Positions 1 to 9,838 of a stretch of 64,000 nucleotides of DNA are shown piece after piece. The stretch lies in assembly GCA_030549495.1 (NCBI GenBank), contig JAUIRK010000732.1:62001-126000 (forward strand), given 5' to 3'. The first letter of the stretch is position 1. The number at the start of each line of letters is the position of its first letter. This DNA comes from Nectonema munidae (lineage: Eukaryota > Nematomorpha > Nectonematoida > Nectonematidae). The position numbers were made by a program, and so were the translations under genes. A model generated the notes under the pieces. It was not told the origin of the DNA, did not search any database, and was given only the letters and a program-made list of their open reading frames with translations.

Positions 1-270
1 GTTCTTAAAAATGTTGTTCTTGAAAATAACCCCTCTGATTTGTTCAGTATTAACAAAGGCAAAGAATTGATTGAAAAGAAAAAATTAGTTGATTTAAAGC
101 AAGAGATCGTTTAATTTTTAAGGTTGAATTCTCCGTTCAAAACTTTTAATGTTATTTTTTTGTTTTTTTTGTAAAGTTTGAATAGATTTTTATTTTGACT
201 TACGACCATTTGTCACTTACGACGAAAATAAATTGGCCATTGACTTGGTCGTAAGTCTCAAGTTCTACAG
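1..270 (+). mobile_element. 3' end of a probable pogo/Tigger-like DNA transposon
   Basis: An open frame enters the window at base 1 and runs 37 codons to a TAA at 112-114. It is Lys/Glu-rich and ends LKQEIV, like the C-terminal tail of a transposase or other protein. About 80 bases later, GACTTACGACC (197-207) and its exact reverse complement GGTCGTAAGTC (247-257) form a terminal-type inverted repeat. Termini containing GACTTACGA are known from the Tigger/pogo branch of Tc1/mariner elements. The catalytic part lies outside the window, so the family call is inference. Confidence 0.4.
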
Positions 271-894
271 ACTTCAAAATATAATCTAATTTCACACTTT
301 TTGGCTTAATTTATTTAAAACGAACTTTTGATGATCAATCAACCCAAAATATCCTTTTATAGGTAACATAACACCAAATCTTTATTTCATCATGAGGGTA
401 TTTTTGTCAATATATACTACACAGGTAAAATGAATGCTGCATTTCAATGTAGTTAGAATGATTATATGTATATGTAGATGATTCAATGTATGTGGTTAAT
501 TCGACACTGTCTTTTATATATTTAAGCCCAATCGATAAAATAATTTTCTTTCTTGAAATAACAATGATTTTATCCATCTCATAAATAGTGATGGGACCAA
601 ATTTCTAGTCAAAGCAACCCAAGAACGATTTCATGTTCAATAAAGCAACTTTATGAATAAATGTAAAAAACTTAGGAAGAGCAATACAATTTTACAAAAA
701 CGACATCGTGGAAAATATAATTGTGTGCCATACACTTTCGCTATCAACTTGAAGTTTGTACTTCATTTCTCCTATACTTAATATGGTATCTAATTTTACT
801 CTTTATTCTAAACTGGTACTTCTTCCATTAGAAATTCATTTTGTGCAATCTATGTTTGAAAAAATCTTTTTCAGAGAGCTCAGAATTTAAACGT
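271..894. other. Non-coding AT-rich stretch, nothing recognised
   Basis: No exon-like conserved peptide, no terminal inverted repeat and no RNA gene is visible here. The sequence is AT-rich and lies between the pogo-like fragment and a hAT MITE. Confidence 0.5.
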
Positions 895-902
895 TTTTAG
901 AG

Positions 903-1168
903 CAGTGCACGCACTAAGCAAAAATGGGGGGGCTCCATTGGGGCGCTAATTTTGAACTATCAGATTAATCTGTTTCAAGGCGAAAAGAAAACATATGATG
1001 TATTTGTCGAGCCATATCTATACACACATTTTTATGAAAGAAATGATCATGAATGCTAGATGTTTGTCATATTTTTTTAGGGTAATAAAAAATTTTTTAG
1101 GGGAGCTTGAGAAATAGTTGGGGGAGGGGGGCTTATGTCCTAAAACTTAATAAGTAGCGCGGGCTCTG
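903..1168. mobile_element. hAT-type MITE with G-rich arms
   Basis: The left end reads CAGTGCACGCACTAAG. The right end, reverse-complemented, reads CAGAGCCCGCGCTACTTA, a degenerate terminal inverted repeat. It is flanked by TTTTAGAG (895-902) and TTTTTGAG (1169-1176), a 7/8 match for the 8-bp target duplication of hAT elements. Each arm has a G-rich tract (GGGGGGG near 935, GGGGGAGGGGGG near 1120). It has no coding capacity. Length is 266 bp. Confidence 0.65.
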
Positions 1169-1176
1169 TTTTTGAG

Positions 1177-1935
1177 CTTCTCCTTTGTTGATCTTGGGTT
1201 TTTTTATCAATATCATGTATTGCATTATCAGGTGATATGAACAGATGTCATTCTGGATATTTGCCAACCAATCCTTCGAATTTTGTGTTCTTCATGAAAT
1301 CATTCATAATCCTCCTTTTTAAATTACAAAAAGTTTTCCACCTTTATCATCTTAACCCTATTAGTGTTGGGCTAAATTTGTCCGCTAAAGTATAATATAG
1401 CACGCGTAAAGTCCCCGTGCTTTTTCTCAGATACTAATAAGTTTTTATAAATATTTCAACTATGTTGAATTCAGTGATGTCCATTTTTTATCAAAATTGT
1501 CAAAAAATTGATTTATATATGACGCTGATGTCAAAATTAAAATTTTTATTTAAATACTTATAAAAAGTTTTTTACACATATATATCATTTTAAAGTATGT
1601 CTAATTTACTGGTAATGCTCATTTTTTTCAAACGATTTCAAAAAAATCGATTAAACCTGTCAAATATATAATCTTGAAAATAAATTCTATTTGCAGTATT
1701 TCTTTGATATTTTATTTAATAAACAAACTTCTGGTGTATAATTCATTTGTCAGTAAATTAGGTATCTCGATGGGACCTCCATCATTTTGGATACAAATTC
1801 TTTATGGGCTGGTAGTCTCTTCATCATTTCTTCATATAGTATGAAATTTTGCTATTCATTCTATGATGATCTTCCTTGGTAGCTCTTCTTTCATCAGAAA
1901 TATATTTTATGTTATCTGTGTTCGAAAAAACTTTT
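1177..1935. other. Non-coding AT-rich stretch, nothing recognised
   Basis: I see no supported gene here. A CCCTATTAGTGTTGGG stretch near 1356 resembles a transposon terminus but has no visible partner. Confidence 0.45.
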
Positions 1936-2239
1936 TTAACCTTCGCAAGACAGAATTGGGAGTTTTACTCCAATACATTTTTGAATTGCAGATTTAGCCT
2001 ACTAACATATACAAACCCTATATTCAAATTATCACGTATATTTCTATAACAGCCTTATTTTTCTCAGAAAAAATTTTTTTTATAAAAAAAGATAAAAAAT
2101 TTCATTAAAAACGCTTTATTTTAGATTAAAATTAAGAAAAAATGAAATTAGTTAAAAACAAAGCATTACAATTTTCAATGATAATAAAAAATATAAGATA
2201 TGAATTTTTTGTCTATTTTTCACATAAATAAATTGTTGC

Positions 2240-3345
2240 GATTTACAGCTGATTTGTTGCATTTAGAACCTTTATTGTGTTTTTTCTAGGTTTACAAGTG
2301 GAAACATAACAATATCCTCGTGTGAAGTAAATGGTTGAATTGATCTGCTCAATTCCATAGAAACTTATGAGTCTCTTGTAAGACGGTGTGTAAAGGGATC
2401 ATTGCACCTGCTCGCATTGATAGTTCCTTAACTTCAACGATAAATCTCTGATGAAGTCTTTCTCCCACTTTTGCGAGTTGAAGGAAAAATTCTGGATAAT
2501 TGTACTTTTGTATAATCCAGCTTTGTGAGCTACAATGTCCAGATAATTACAAAATTTCAGAAAAGGCCATCTCCTTGAGGGTTTATATATGTTGTGAACT
2601 CTCTCAGCATTCTATTACTAACATCTACACCTGATTTATATTTGTTATATTCTATCAATGTCTCAGGCTTATGTTTTTCACCTATAAAATTTATCATACT
2701 CAAATGCTGTGAGGACAAAACAAATACAACTTTAAAATTCTAGTGGCGTGTTTTGTAATACTCAGTTAAACTACTTTAAGTCTTTTAAAATACTGAGGTC
2801 TAATAACTAGAGGCATGAATTTGCGGTTAGCTCTTACGGTTCCATAATTATTTAATTTTGCCCATTTACAAAGATTGTGTGAAGTAAAAAAACGATCAGT
2901 AAAAATTCCAGAACCATGAGGCAGTTCTGCTTGTGTTGCAAGTCTTTTCACAATTTCTTCCGAAGCAAAATTGCGTTTGTCTATCAACCCTGTAACATAA
3001 ATTTTGAGGTGCTAAAATGTAATAGTTAGGAGCATCATTGCAATGGTAACATTTGATTCCATAATGCCCAGGTTTGGATCGATCGTAAATTTTCAAAGAA
3101 GATTTGCCGCGAAACTTTACAAGTTGCTCATCTATGGTAACATATTCATGAGGAGTGAAATACTTATGTCAGCTTTGAAAAAAATGATCATGTAGGATTC
3201 GAATTGGGGACAACTTATCGTTGAGATTTCTTTCCCTCCTGACATCAAAGCGGATGAGAACAAATCTCAATTCATCACAGCTTTGAGAAAATGCTCTCCG
3301 TTTTTTGTGAAAATAGATACTTTATCTCAAGGCGTTTATTTTAGG
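2240..3345 (-). pseudogene. piggyBac transposase (DDE_Tnp_1_7), catalytic and C-terminal remnant
   Basis: Read on the minus strand with frame changes, this gives the piggyBac catalytic core. First comes an RFDVRRERNLNDKLSPIR-type block, then TIDEQLVKFRGKSSLK with the first catalytic Asp, then KPGHYGIKCYHCNDA leading to the second Asp region, then SGIFTDRFFTSHNL with the third Asp. Downstream, KSGVDVSNRMLREFTTY and a hydrophobic block match the piggyBac C-terminal part. Several frame changes and stops interrupt it, so it is a dead copy. The N-terminal block, with the DGTIFQW motif, lies at 4441-4148. Confidence 0.75.
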
Positions 3346-4110
3346 CTTGACCAATGAAAAAAAGAGTAGAAAAATACGCGAACAAATCACAAATTGAAAC
3401 TTATCATAACAGTATTTCAAATTTTGCTAATGATTAATTTCACTTCTACAAAATAAAAAAAGTCTATTAGCAGTTTTTTATTTATGAGTCAAAAAATTAC
3501 TACTCAAATCGTTTATTTTTTAAAATTTTGAAGGTGGAAGGTCATAAAAGTTATAAGCACGATATATAATCAATTTGGGGAAAAATTAATATTTGTGCAT
3601 TTTAACACGACAAGTTCTAATTTTAATTTTTAACTATTAAATTAGATAAAGCTCAATTAAAGCAACAATTAGTCTCTTATTTGTTATTTTAAAAACTTTT
3701 ATGAAAAAGCCTATTTAAGTTTTTTGAATTTGGGGATATTATATAATTGTATTGCATTTTTTTTCAAATTTTTCAACTTAAAAATAAGATAAATAATAGC
3801 AAAGGTAAAATTATATATAATACATATATAAATGTATATGGTTGTATATATACATATACATGGTTGTACAGAGAGAGCCCATTCAGAAGGACGACATGGT
3901 TTTGCAAAATGGGTTTCAAACCCCCAATAAAATTTTTAAGGGCGGATGTACGTCCCTAAGTTTTGGCAAAATTATGGTAAAACAAGGTATAGGAATCATG
4001 ATCGGAATCGGTGAATGGCAAATATAATATATCGGCAAAATGTGGAATTGCTACATCCCTAATCTTATTTCAACATTCAGAATTAGGTTACATACAAATG
4101 AAAGAGAAAA
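3346..4110. other. Unexplained insertion inside piggyBac transposase A
   Basis: This AT-rich segment separates the N-terminal and catalytic blocks of the same transposase. It contains ATAC/TATA-rich simple sequence near 3810-3860. I see no convincing terminal repeats or target duplication, so whether it is an insertion or diverged transposase sequence is open. Confidence 0.4.
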
Positions 4111-4748
4111 TTAAATAAACTTGCAAAAAAATTTCTCCATTTTTGTTTTAGTGCAGCGAAATATGTAATAAATAATCTCTTGAGTGAAAAAAGTTGAAAA
4201 TATCCAAGGAACTCCAACGATTTCTAATATTTTGTGAAAATGGTCTGCCATATGTTGAGGATAAAGGTTCCCATTGAAAAATCGTACCATCCGGAGTAAC
4301 AAGACTATCCGAAACACTAAAAGCTTCATCCGAAGATTGAGAATCCTTATATACATATGTTGCTGTTTCAGAATCATGAGAGTATGTATAAGAAGAAATG
4401 CTCAACTCGGAAGAAGAGAAACAACCGAAGATGGAAGACATTATAATGAACGAGTTTTCGAATTTATGATATGAATACTCTTTTCATAGAAAAATGCTTC
4501 AAGGCCAGATAATTTGTAAACAGATATGAGGGTGGCTCGTCTGTTTACAGTAAGGAAAAATATCAATGAAAATTGTTTCAAGGTCACAAGAATAATAGAA
4601 ATAAATACTGATCTGATGATCTGACGATTATTTATATACTTCATATACTTCTAATATAATTTTGACGACAACTTACCGATGTACGCATTTCTACAAACAA
4701 ATAAATCATGCATAAAAAAGCTTCTAGTGATATAAATAATTTTTAGTT

Positions 4749-5091
4749 TCCTGGGCTTTTCAACGGGGTCATAATAATTCAGGGGTCATATGCGAAATAT
4801 TATAAATTTGATGTGCTCAATGATATTTTGATGGTAAAATGAAGAAAACAGCTCATAACCATTTTTATTTAAAAAAGTAAATTTTTCACTATAATTATTA
4901 TAAAAATTGAATTAAAATTGGTTTGTTTCATTTAATATGAATTCTAATTATATATTATTTTCTTTATCAAAAACTTAAAAATTTTATTAGTGAAAAATAT
5001 TAAAATAAAAAAATTTTTATCTCAATTTTATGAGGGGTCTAATAAAAAAGGAGATAAAAGGGACCCATGGTAAAAGGGTTGAGAACCAATG
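4749..5091. mobile_element. Probable hAT-type MITE, degraded
   Basis: The left end is CCTGGGCTTTTCAACGGGGT and the right end is GGGTTGAGAACCAATGG. The latter resembles the common hAT terminus GGTTGAGAACCACTG. The inverted repeats agree only in part and the target duplication is not clear (TTTAGTTT against TTTAGACC). It lies directly beside a better-preserved MITE at 5100-5283. Confidence 0.4.
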
Positions 5092-5099
5092 GTTTAGAC

Positions 5100-5283
5100 C
5101 AGGTTTTTAAACTGTGGTCCCTACCCTTCAGTGGGTGGTGAAAAATAAAATGGGGGTGAAAAAAAGATGCTGAATAAATGAATCTAGTGAAAAAGTTTGT
5201 CTTTTTACACCTAAGTATTATGGGTAGCGATGAAACTGTGGTTCTTGCTATGGGTCGCAATAAAATAAGTTTGAAAAACGCTG
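5100..5283. mobile_element. hAT-type MITE, 184 bp, perfect 8-bp target duplication
   Basis: The ends are CAGGTTTTTAAACTGTGGTC and the inverted AAGTTTGAAAAACGCTG. It is flanked on both sides by GTTTAGAC (5092-5099 and 5284-5291), an exact 8-bp duplication as made by hAT transposases. There is no coding capacity. It inserted into piggyBac element A. Confidence 0.85.
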
Positions 5284-5554
5284 GTTTAGACAATGAATTC
5301 TTTCCATTTTTATGTAGTTGTACTTTTTCAAATTTATTTCCATAGATGGCGTTAAAATCAAAATATATTTTAGCGTTTCTAAAGGATTAAACAGTTGTTT
5401 AGCAAGAAATAGAAAGTGAATATCTTGAAAATATAGCATAATAGTAATAAAATCAAGAATATTGTCCTTTTATATTAAATTTTCATTTTGGGAGTTTTAC
5501 GGCATATATCCGTCTTTCGCGTATGCAAAAAATCATCCGTCTTGCGAAGGTTAA

Positions 5555-5894
5555 GGATTTACTTTGAACGGATTTTACCAGCTCTCAAACATTCTTTGTC
5601 TTGTATTTTATTATCAGGTGATATGAATAGGCATCTAGCCTGAATTTATGTCAACCAATTCCATTTCAAAAGTTTTTTTCTGATGTTCATTGTTCAATTA
5701 GAAAGTTTTCTTCCTTCTTCATCTAAACTAAAAGATTCTCGCTTTCACGCAAAAGGAGGACAAATTCAATTTAAAATTATCTTGATAGTGACTAATGATA
5801 ATCTGTGCCATTTGTGATAACTCTGACCGATTGTAAAATTTCAGATTTCCTGCCATTCTTAGTTAAATGATAATTGTAATCCTAGATGATAAGC
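5555..5894. other. Spacer between piggyBac elements A and B
   Basis: AT-rich sequence with no coding block or terminal repeat that I can recognise. Confidence 0.5.
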
Positions 5895-6011
5895 TATACC
5901 CTCATACGGCTTTCGGGTGATATTTCACCCATTTCGGCATTAAAAAACTCGTGAAATCAACGATGTGAGATATAAAGCTGTAACGCTAAATATTCTCTTA
6001 TTAGTTATAAC

Positions 6012-7034
6012 CAAGGCGAGGAAAAATGGACCTAAGAAATTGGAAAAAATTGACTTTTTAAAGTTTCATTGAATTGAACAACTATGAACACTTTAGAGAA
6101 AGTATTGAAAATTATTTCAAAGAATCCATGACTTTGTAATACAACAACATATAATTAATCGCATTTTCTGATTTAAAATTCGATCATTTTCTAGCAGTTT
6201 AGAAAAAGATCTTTCTACTTCTAAAGTTAAAACTTGACAATTTTGTAATTTGGGATAAGTACTGCGAGATTTGAGAGTTTTCCGTATTCATGATTTTATT
6301 GATTTCATTTTATTTGAATCGATTTTCAAGATACCTTTTAACGCCACATTCGTCTTAAATGAAATAATGTTGAAGAAACAAGTAAAGGCATCTTCGACTG
6401 AAAATGTCTCTATGTTGACTTTTTCCGACTAAATTAATGAATCGTGAATATTCTCTGATTTTATTGTTTGCAAGTTTTGACACAGATTTTCTTATTTTAA
6501 CAATTTCTTGATATTTGGGAATAAAATTCCATCATCTTCATTTTTAATTTCTTCACTTGCTTGCAACCAATTTCGTTACAAATGGAACTGAAGTGTGGCC
6601 GAGAAGTTTGAAAAGAGAACATCTTTTCTATTACTAATTTTGAATGCCGGTAATCTACAATTTTGCGGGATAACTTAACTTTTAAAGTAAACTTGTGTAA
6701 AAGATGTTAAAAACATGCAATGATAAAAAGTTTGAGAATAAAATTCCATAACTTCTGCAGCGGATATATCGTATGTAACCGCGTTTGTCAACAAAAAACT
6801 TATTCATGTTTAACCTGTCAGGCAAACTTTACAGTAAAACCTTTTATTAGATGAAAAAAAGCCAAACTATTGTGGAAGTGTTGATATAAAGAAGAAATCT
6901 TGTATGTATCACACATTGAATCAAAAAGTGTTAAATATAAAAATTGACTTTGTTGACTTAAAAATTTGAAACATCTTCAAAGAGTTTTTGCAAATGGAAA
7001 TAAAAGTTGACTTTATTGACTTTTACTCGCCCTG
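6012..7034. mobile_element. Non-autonomous hAT element nested in piggyBac B
   Basis: The termini are CAAGGCGAGGAAAAA (6012) and TTTTACTCGCCCTG (ending 7034), which are inverted copies of a CARGGCGAGKAAAA motif. They are flanked by exact 8-bp duplications GTTATAAC at 6004-6011 and 7035-7042. The 1023-bp interior has repeated TTGACTTT motifs and no open transposase frame. It accounts for the long gap between the left piggyBac end and the transposase. Confidence 0.82.
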
Positions 7035-7430
7035 GTTATAACCAAAGATTTTAGTTTCAATTCTGAACTTTATAAAATCAAGAAAAAGTTACCTTGTATA
7101 TTATCGGGTGAATTTTCACCCATGGAATAAATTGAACACTATAAGTTTTCCATCCCTTCTCATATCATAGAAGTACAAAAATAAAACGTAAAATTTATTA
7201 GAATATGCATAAACTACATCAGCACGTTTGCATTATATATATATTATATGAGAGATTAGTTATAGCGTAGAACGATTTTATGAAGAAGTCTCGCGTCAAA
7301 AAGTTGACGAATGATACATACATATGCTCATAAAAGAAAAAAATCGATATTGATGAGATGTTTGTACTAGTTCAAGTACATCTTTGTTAGTTTCTCTATT
7401 TGCCATTTTGTTTTTTACTTATTTGAAAAG

Positions 7431-8640
7431 ATGAATTCACTAGTTAGCGATGAAGAAAAGTTTGATAGTGCATCTGATTCAAAAGAAGATGTTCCAGGAA
7501 CAAGTGAAGAAGTAACAAGTGATGATGAATTGGATATCCATGGATCTAAAGGTATTCTTTCTAAAGATGGCTTGTTTTATTGGTCTTTATTTACGCATGA
7601 AGTTCAAAGTAAATACCGTTCAGAAAATATTATAAAAGGTCGTGTGGGTATTACTAATTTTGCTTCTTCTCGTATGAATTCTATTATGGATGCTTTTGAT
7701 TTGTGTTTCAATGGATTCCTTGCAAAATAAAGTAGTTCACTATACGAACATCGAAGGTAAAAGGGTGTATATTTGGAATGATATTGATAAGACAACACAC
7801 AAAGCAATTGGTGGACTACTTATTTTAGCTGGTGTACTACGTTCAAATGGTGAATCTCTTGAAAGTTTATGGAGTGAGGTTATGGGCAGACCTGTTTTCA
7901 GATCTACAATGTCAAAAAATTATTTTTCCAAAATTATAAAAGTTCTCAGATTTGATGACAAGAAAGATAGAAGAGCTGAAGATAAACTGGCCCCCATTAG
8001 AAATTTATGGGTATTTCTTTACAAAAAATTTTACTTGCAAAATTTGTATGTACCCCATGAAACAACAACTATTGATGAACAATTGTTACCTTTCAGGGGT
8101 CGTTGTCCAATGAAACAGTATATACCTTCCAGATCAGCTAAGAATGGTATAAAAATTTGGATACTATGCGACAATCAGACTAATTATTATGCATGGAATC
8201 TGCAAGTGTACACTGGAAAAAAATCAAGGGCAAAGAGTTGTTCTGGATTTGATAAAAGATTTGAAAGGCAGAAATGTGGTATGTGATAACTTTTTCACCA
8301 CGTATGATCTTGTAGTAAAGTTACTGAAACAAAAAGTGATGTTATTGTACAGGAAACGTTTATTTCTGAAACAACTTGAATTTGATCTTGTTAACGCTGA
8401 AATATTGAGAAGACAACTCCCTCATCTTTATCTTTGTTCCAAAGTTTTAAAGCATCTAACGATGAAGTTTACGATTAACCAGGTCCATCAAAGAGAAAAA
8501 TATCAAAAGGAGCTCGTTGTCAACTTTGCACAGAGAAAGACAGGAAAGCTTACTCCAGATGTGGAAAATGTGAAATTTATATATGTGGTCAACTGTATTT
8601 TTTTGCGAAAAATGTTATAAATTTTGAACATGTTAAAAAC
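7431..8640 (+). pseudogene. piggyBac transposase (DDE_Tnp_1_7), frameshifted
   Basis: The ATG at 7431 opens an acidic N-terminus followed by a block typical of the family. The frame then changes near 7700. Next come LRFDDKKDRRAEDKLAPIR, TTIDEQLLPFRGRCP (first Asp), IWILCDNQTNYYAWNLQVYT (second Asp) and, after a second frame change near 8225, NVVCDNFFTTYDLV (third Asp). A Cys-rich C-terminus (RCQLC then RCGKCEIYIC) appears in yet another frame near 8505-8600. All three catalytic Asp positions are recognisable, but at least three frame changes make it non-functional. Confidence 0.85.
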
Positions 8641-8799
8641 CTTTTATTATTAATAAGCTGGTAAAATTTCACCCAAAAGTGATTTGTGTAAATTTTTTTG
8701 AAGGTAGTATGAGGGTTAAAAGATTTTTCATTTGTAAAAGGGGAGCTTCCTTTTTACGATCAAAACCTTTTTTGAAGCACCCAATATTAGATCATTACA

Positions 8800-8995
8800 C
8801 TATTTCCTAGTTCATTAGAACATGGTATATCTTCTATTTAGTCAAGATACATACATATTTTTTTTTAATTATTTCTTTTGATCACACGTACTCTTTTCAA
8901 TTAATTTTCAGGTTGCTTCCTTCTCTCATACTAATCTTCAAAAGATTTTATACGTTTTGTTTTTTAAAATAAATATTTCATACTCAAGATATCTA
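8800..8995 (+). repeat. Dispersed repeat R1, copy 1
   Basis: About 190 bases closely match 55135-55335 in the same orientation. Shared blocks include TTTAGTCAAGATACA, TAATTATTTCTTTTGATCA, CTTCCTTCTCTCATACTAAT and AAATAAATATTTCATACTCA. There is no coding capacity and no clear terminal repeat. It may be a fragment of an uncharacterised interspersed element. Confidence 0.75.
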
Positions 8996-9838
8996 TACTC
9001 TAAATACTATACTTTTAGGAACCCTAAAAGAAAACTATGCGCAACCTAATACCATAGAGAGTATACACTCCAAAACATTCGATCAGAGAACTGCTTGTTT
9101 AGCAGGAAATATTTTTATAATTTTGTTAAGTTTTGAAAATACTGTACTTACACTAAAACGACGGGATGGGTAAATTTGACCCCTTAGAATTTTAAATTGG
9201 TAAAATATTTAACTTTTTATAAAGTTGAAACTGAATGAATTCTCAGAAAAATGTGTGTTTTTCAATAATCATGTTATGAAAACAATAAAATAAAATATCA
9301 ATTGAAATTTTAAAGAAAGTAAATTCATAAGAAAATATCTTCACGCTTTCATATCACTTTTTATGATTGTATTTAGATATTAATATGACTGCGTGTTTGA
9401 ACAAGTGGTATTTATTTTAACAGTCTAAATTATTAATTTTATAATTATTGATTTTTTTGCCTGTATCCTTTTTTATTTTTTTCTTAATTTACTTTAGCAA
9501 TCATAAATAATTATGGCTGATAATAACCAAAAATTAATGAATTTTACTAATTTCTTCTTCGGAGTCAAGGAGAGGATAAATTTCTTCTACTGAGTAGTCA
9601 CGAATCAAATCCTTACAACCAATGATTCGACTGATAGTGAAGGAAAACTATTTTTCAAAAAAGGTAAAATAAATCATTTACAAAGCATCTGATGAAAGAG
9701 AATTGTAGGAGTTTCTAATAATAGAAAAACAAAAAACATTCTAAAGGAAGCATCTGGTTCAACACGTTTGGCAAAAAGATCTTTTATAAAGGGTATTGTA
9801 TACACTCTTGGTTGCTTTTTATTGATATATATATAATA

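Larger units (their letters stand above)
1940..5550 (-). mobile_element. Decayed piggyBac element A
   Basis: The termini are CCTTCGCAAGACAGA at 1940 and the inverted TCCGTCTTGCGAAGG ending at 5550. Each is flanked by TTAA (1936-1939 and 5551-5554), the diagnostic piggyBac target duplication. The element is 3.6 kb and carries a broken minus-strand transposase in two blocks, 4441-4148 (acidic N-terminus) and about 3345-2240 (catalytic and C-terminal part). About 0.75 kb of unrelated sequence separates the blocks. Two short hAT MITEs sit in the right half. The element is not autonomous. Confidence 0.82.
5899..8715 (+). mobile_element. Decayed piggyBac element B with nested hAT MITE
   Basis: The left end is CCCTCATACGGC (5899). 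The right end reads GGTAGTATGAGGG and ends at 8715, an inverted match over CCCTCATAC. The right flank is TTAA (8716-8719); the left flank is TATA (5895-5898), a probably mutated TTAA. Sub-terminal palindromes of the type GGGTGATATTTCACCC occur near 5914 and 7105, with a half copy near 8655. The plus-strand transposase at 7431-8640 is broken. Confidence 0.78.
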
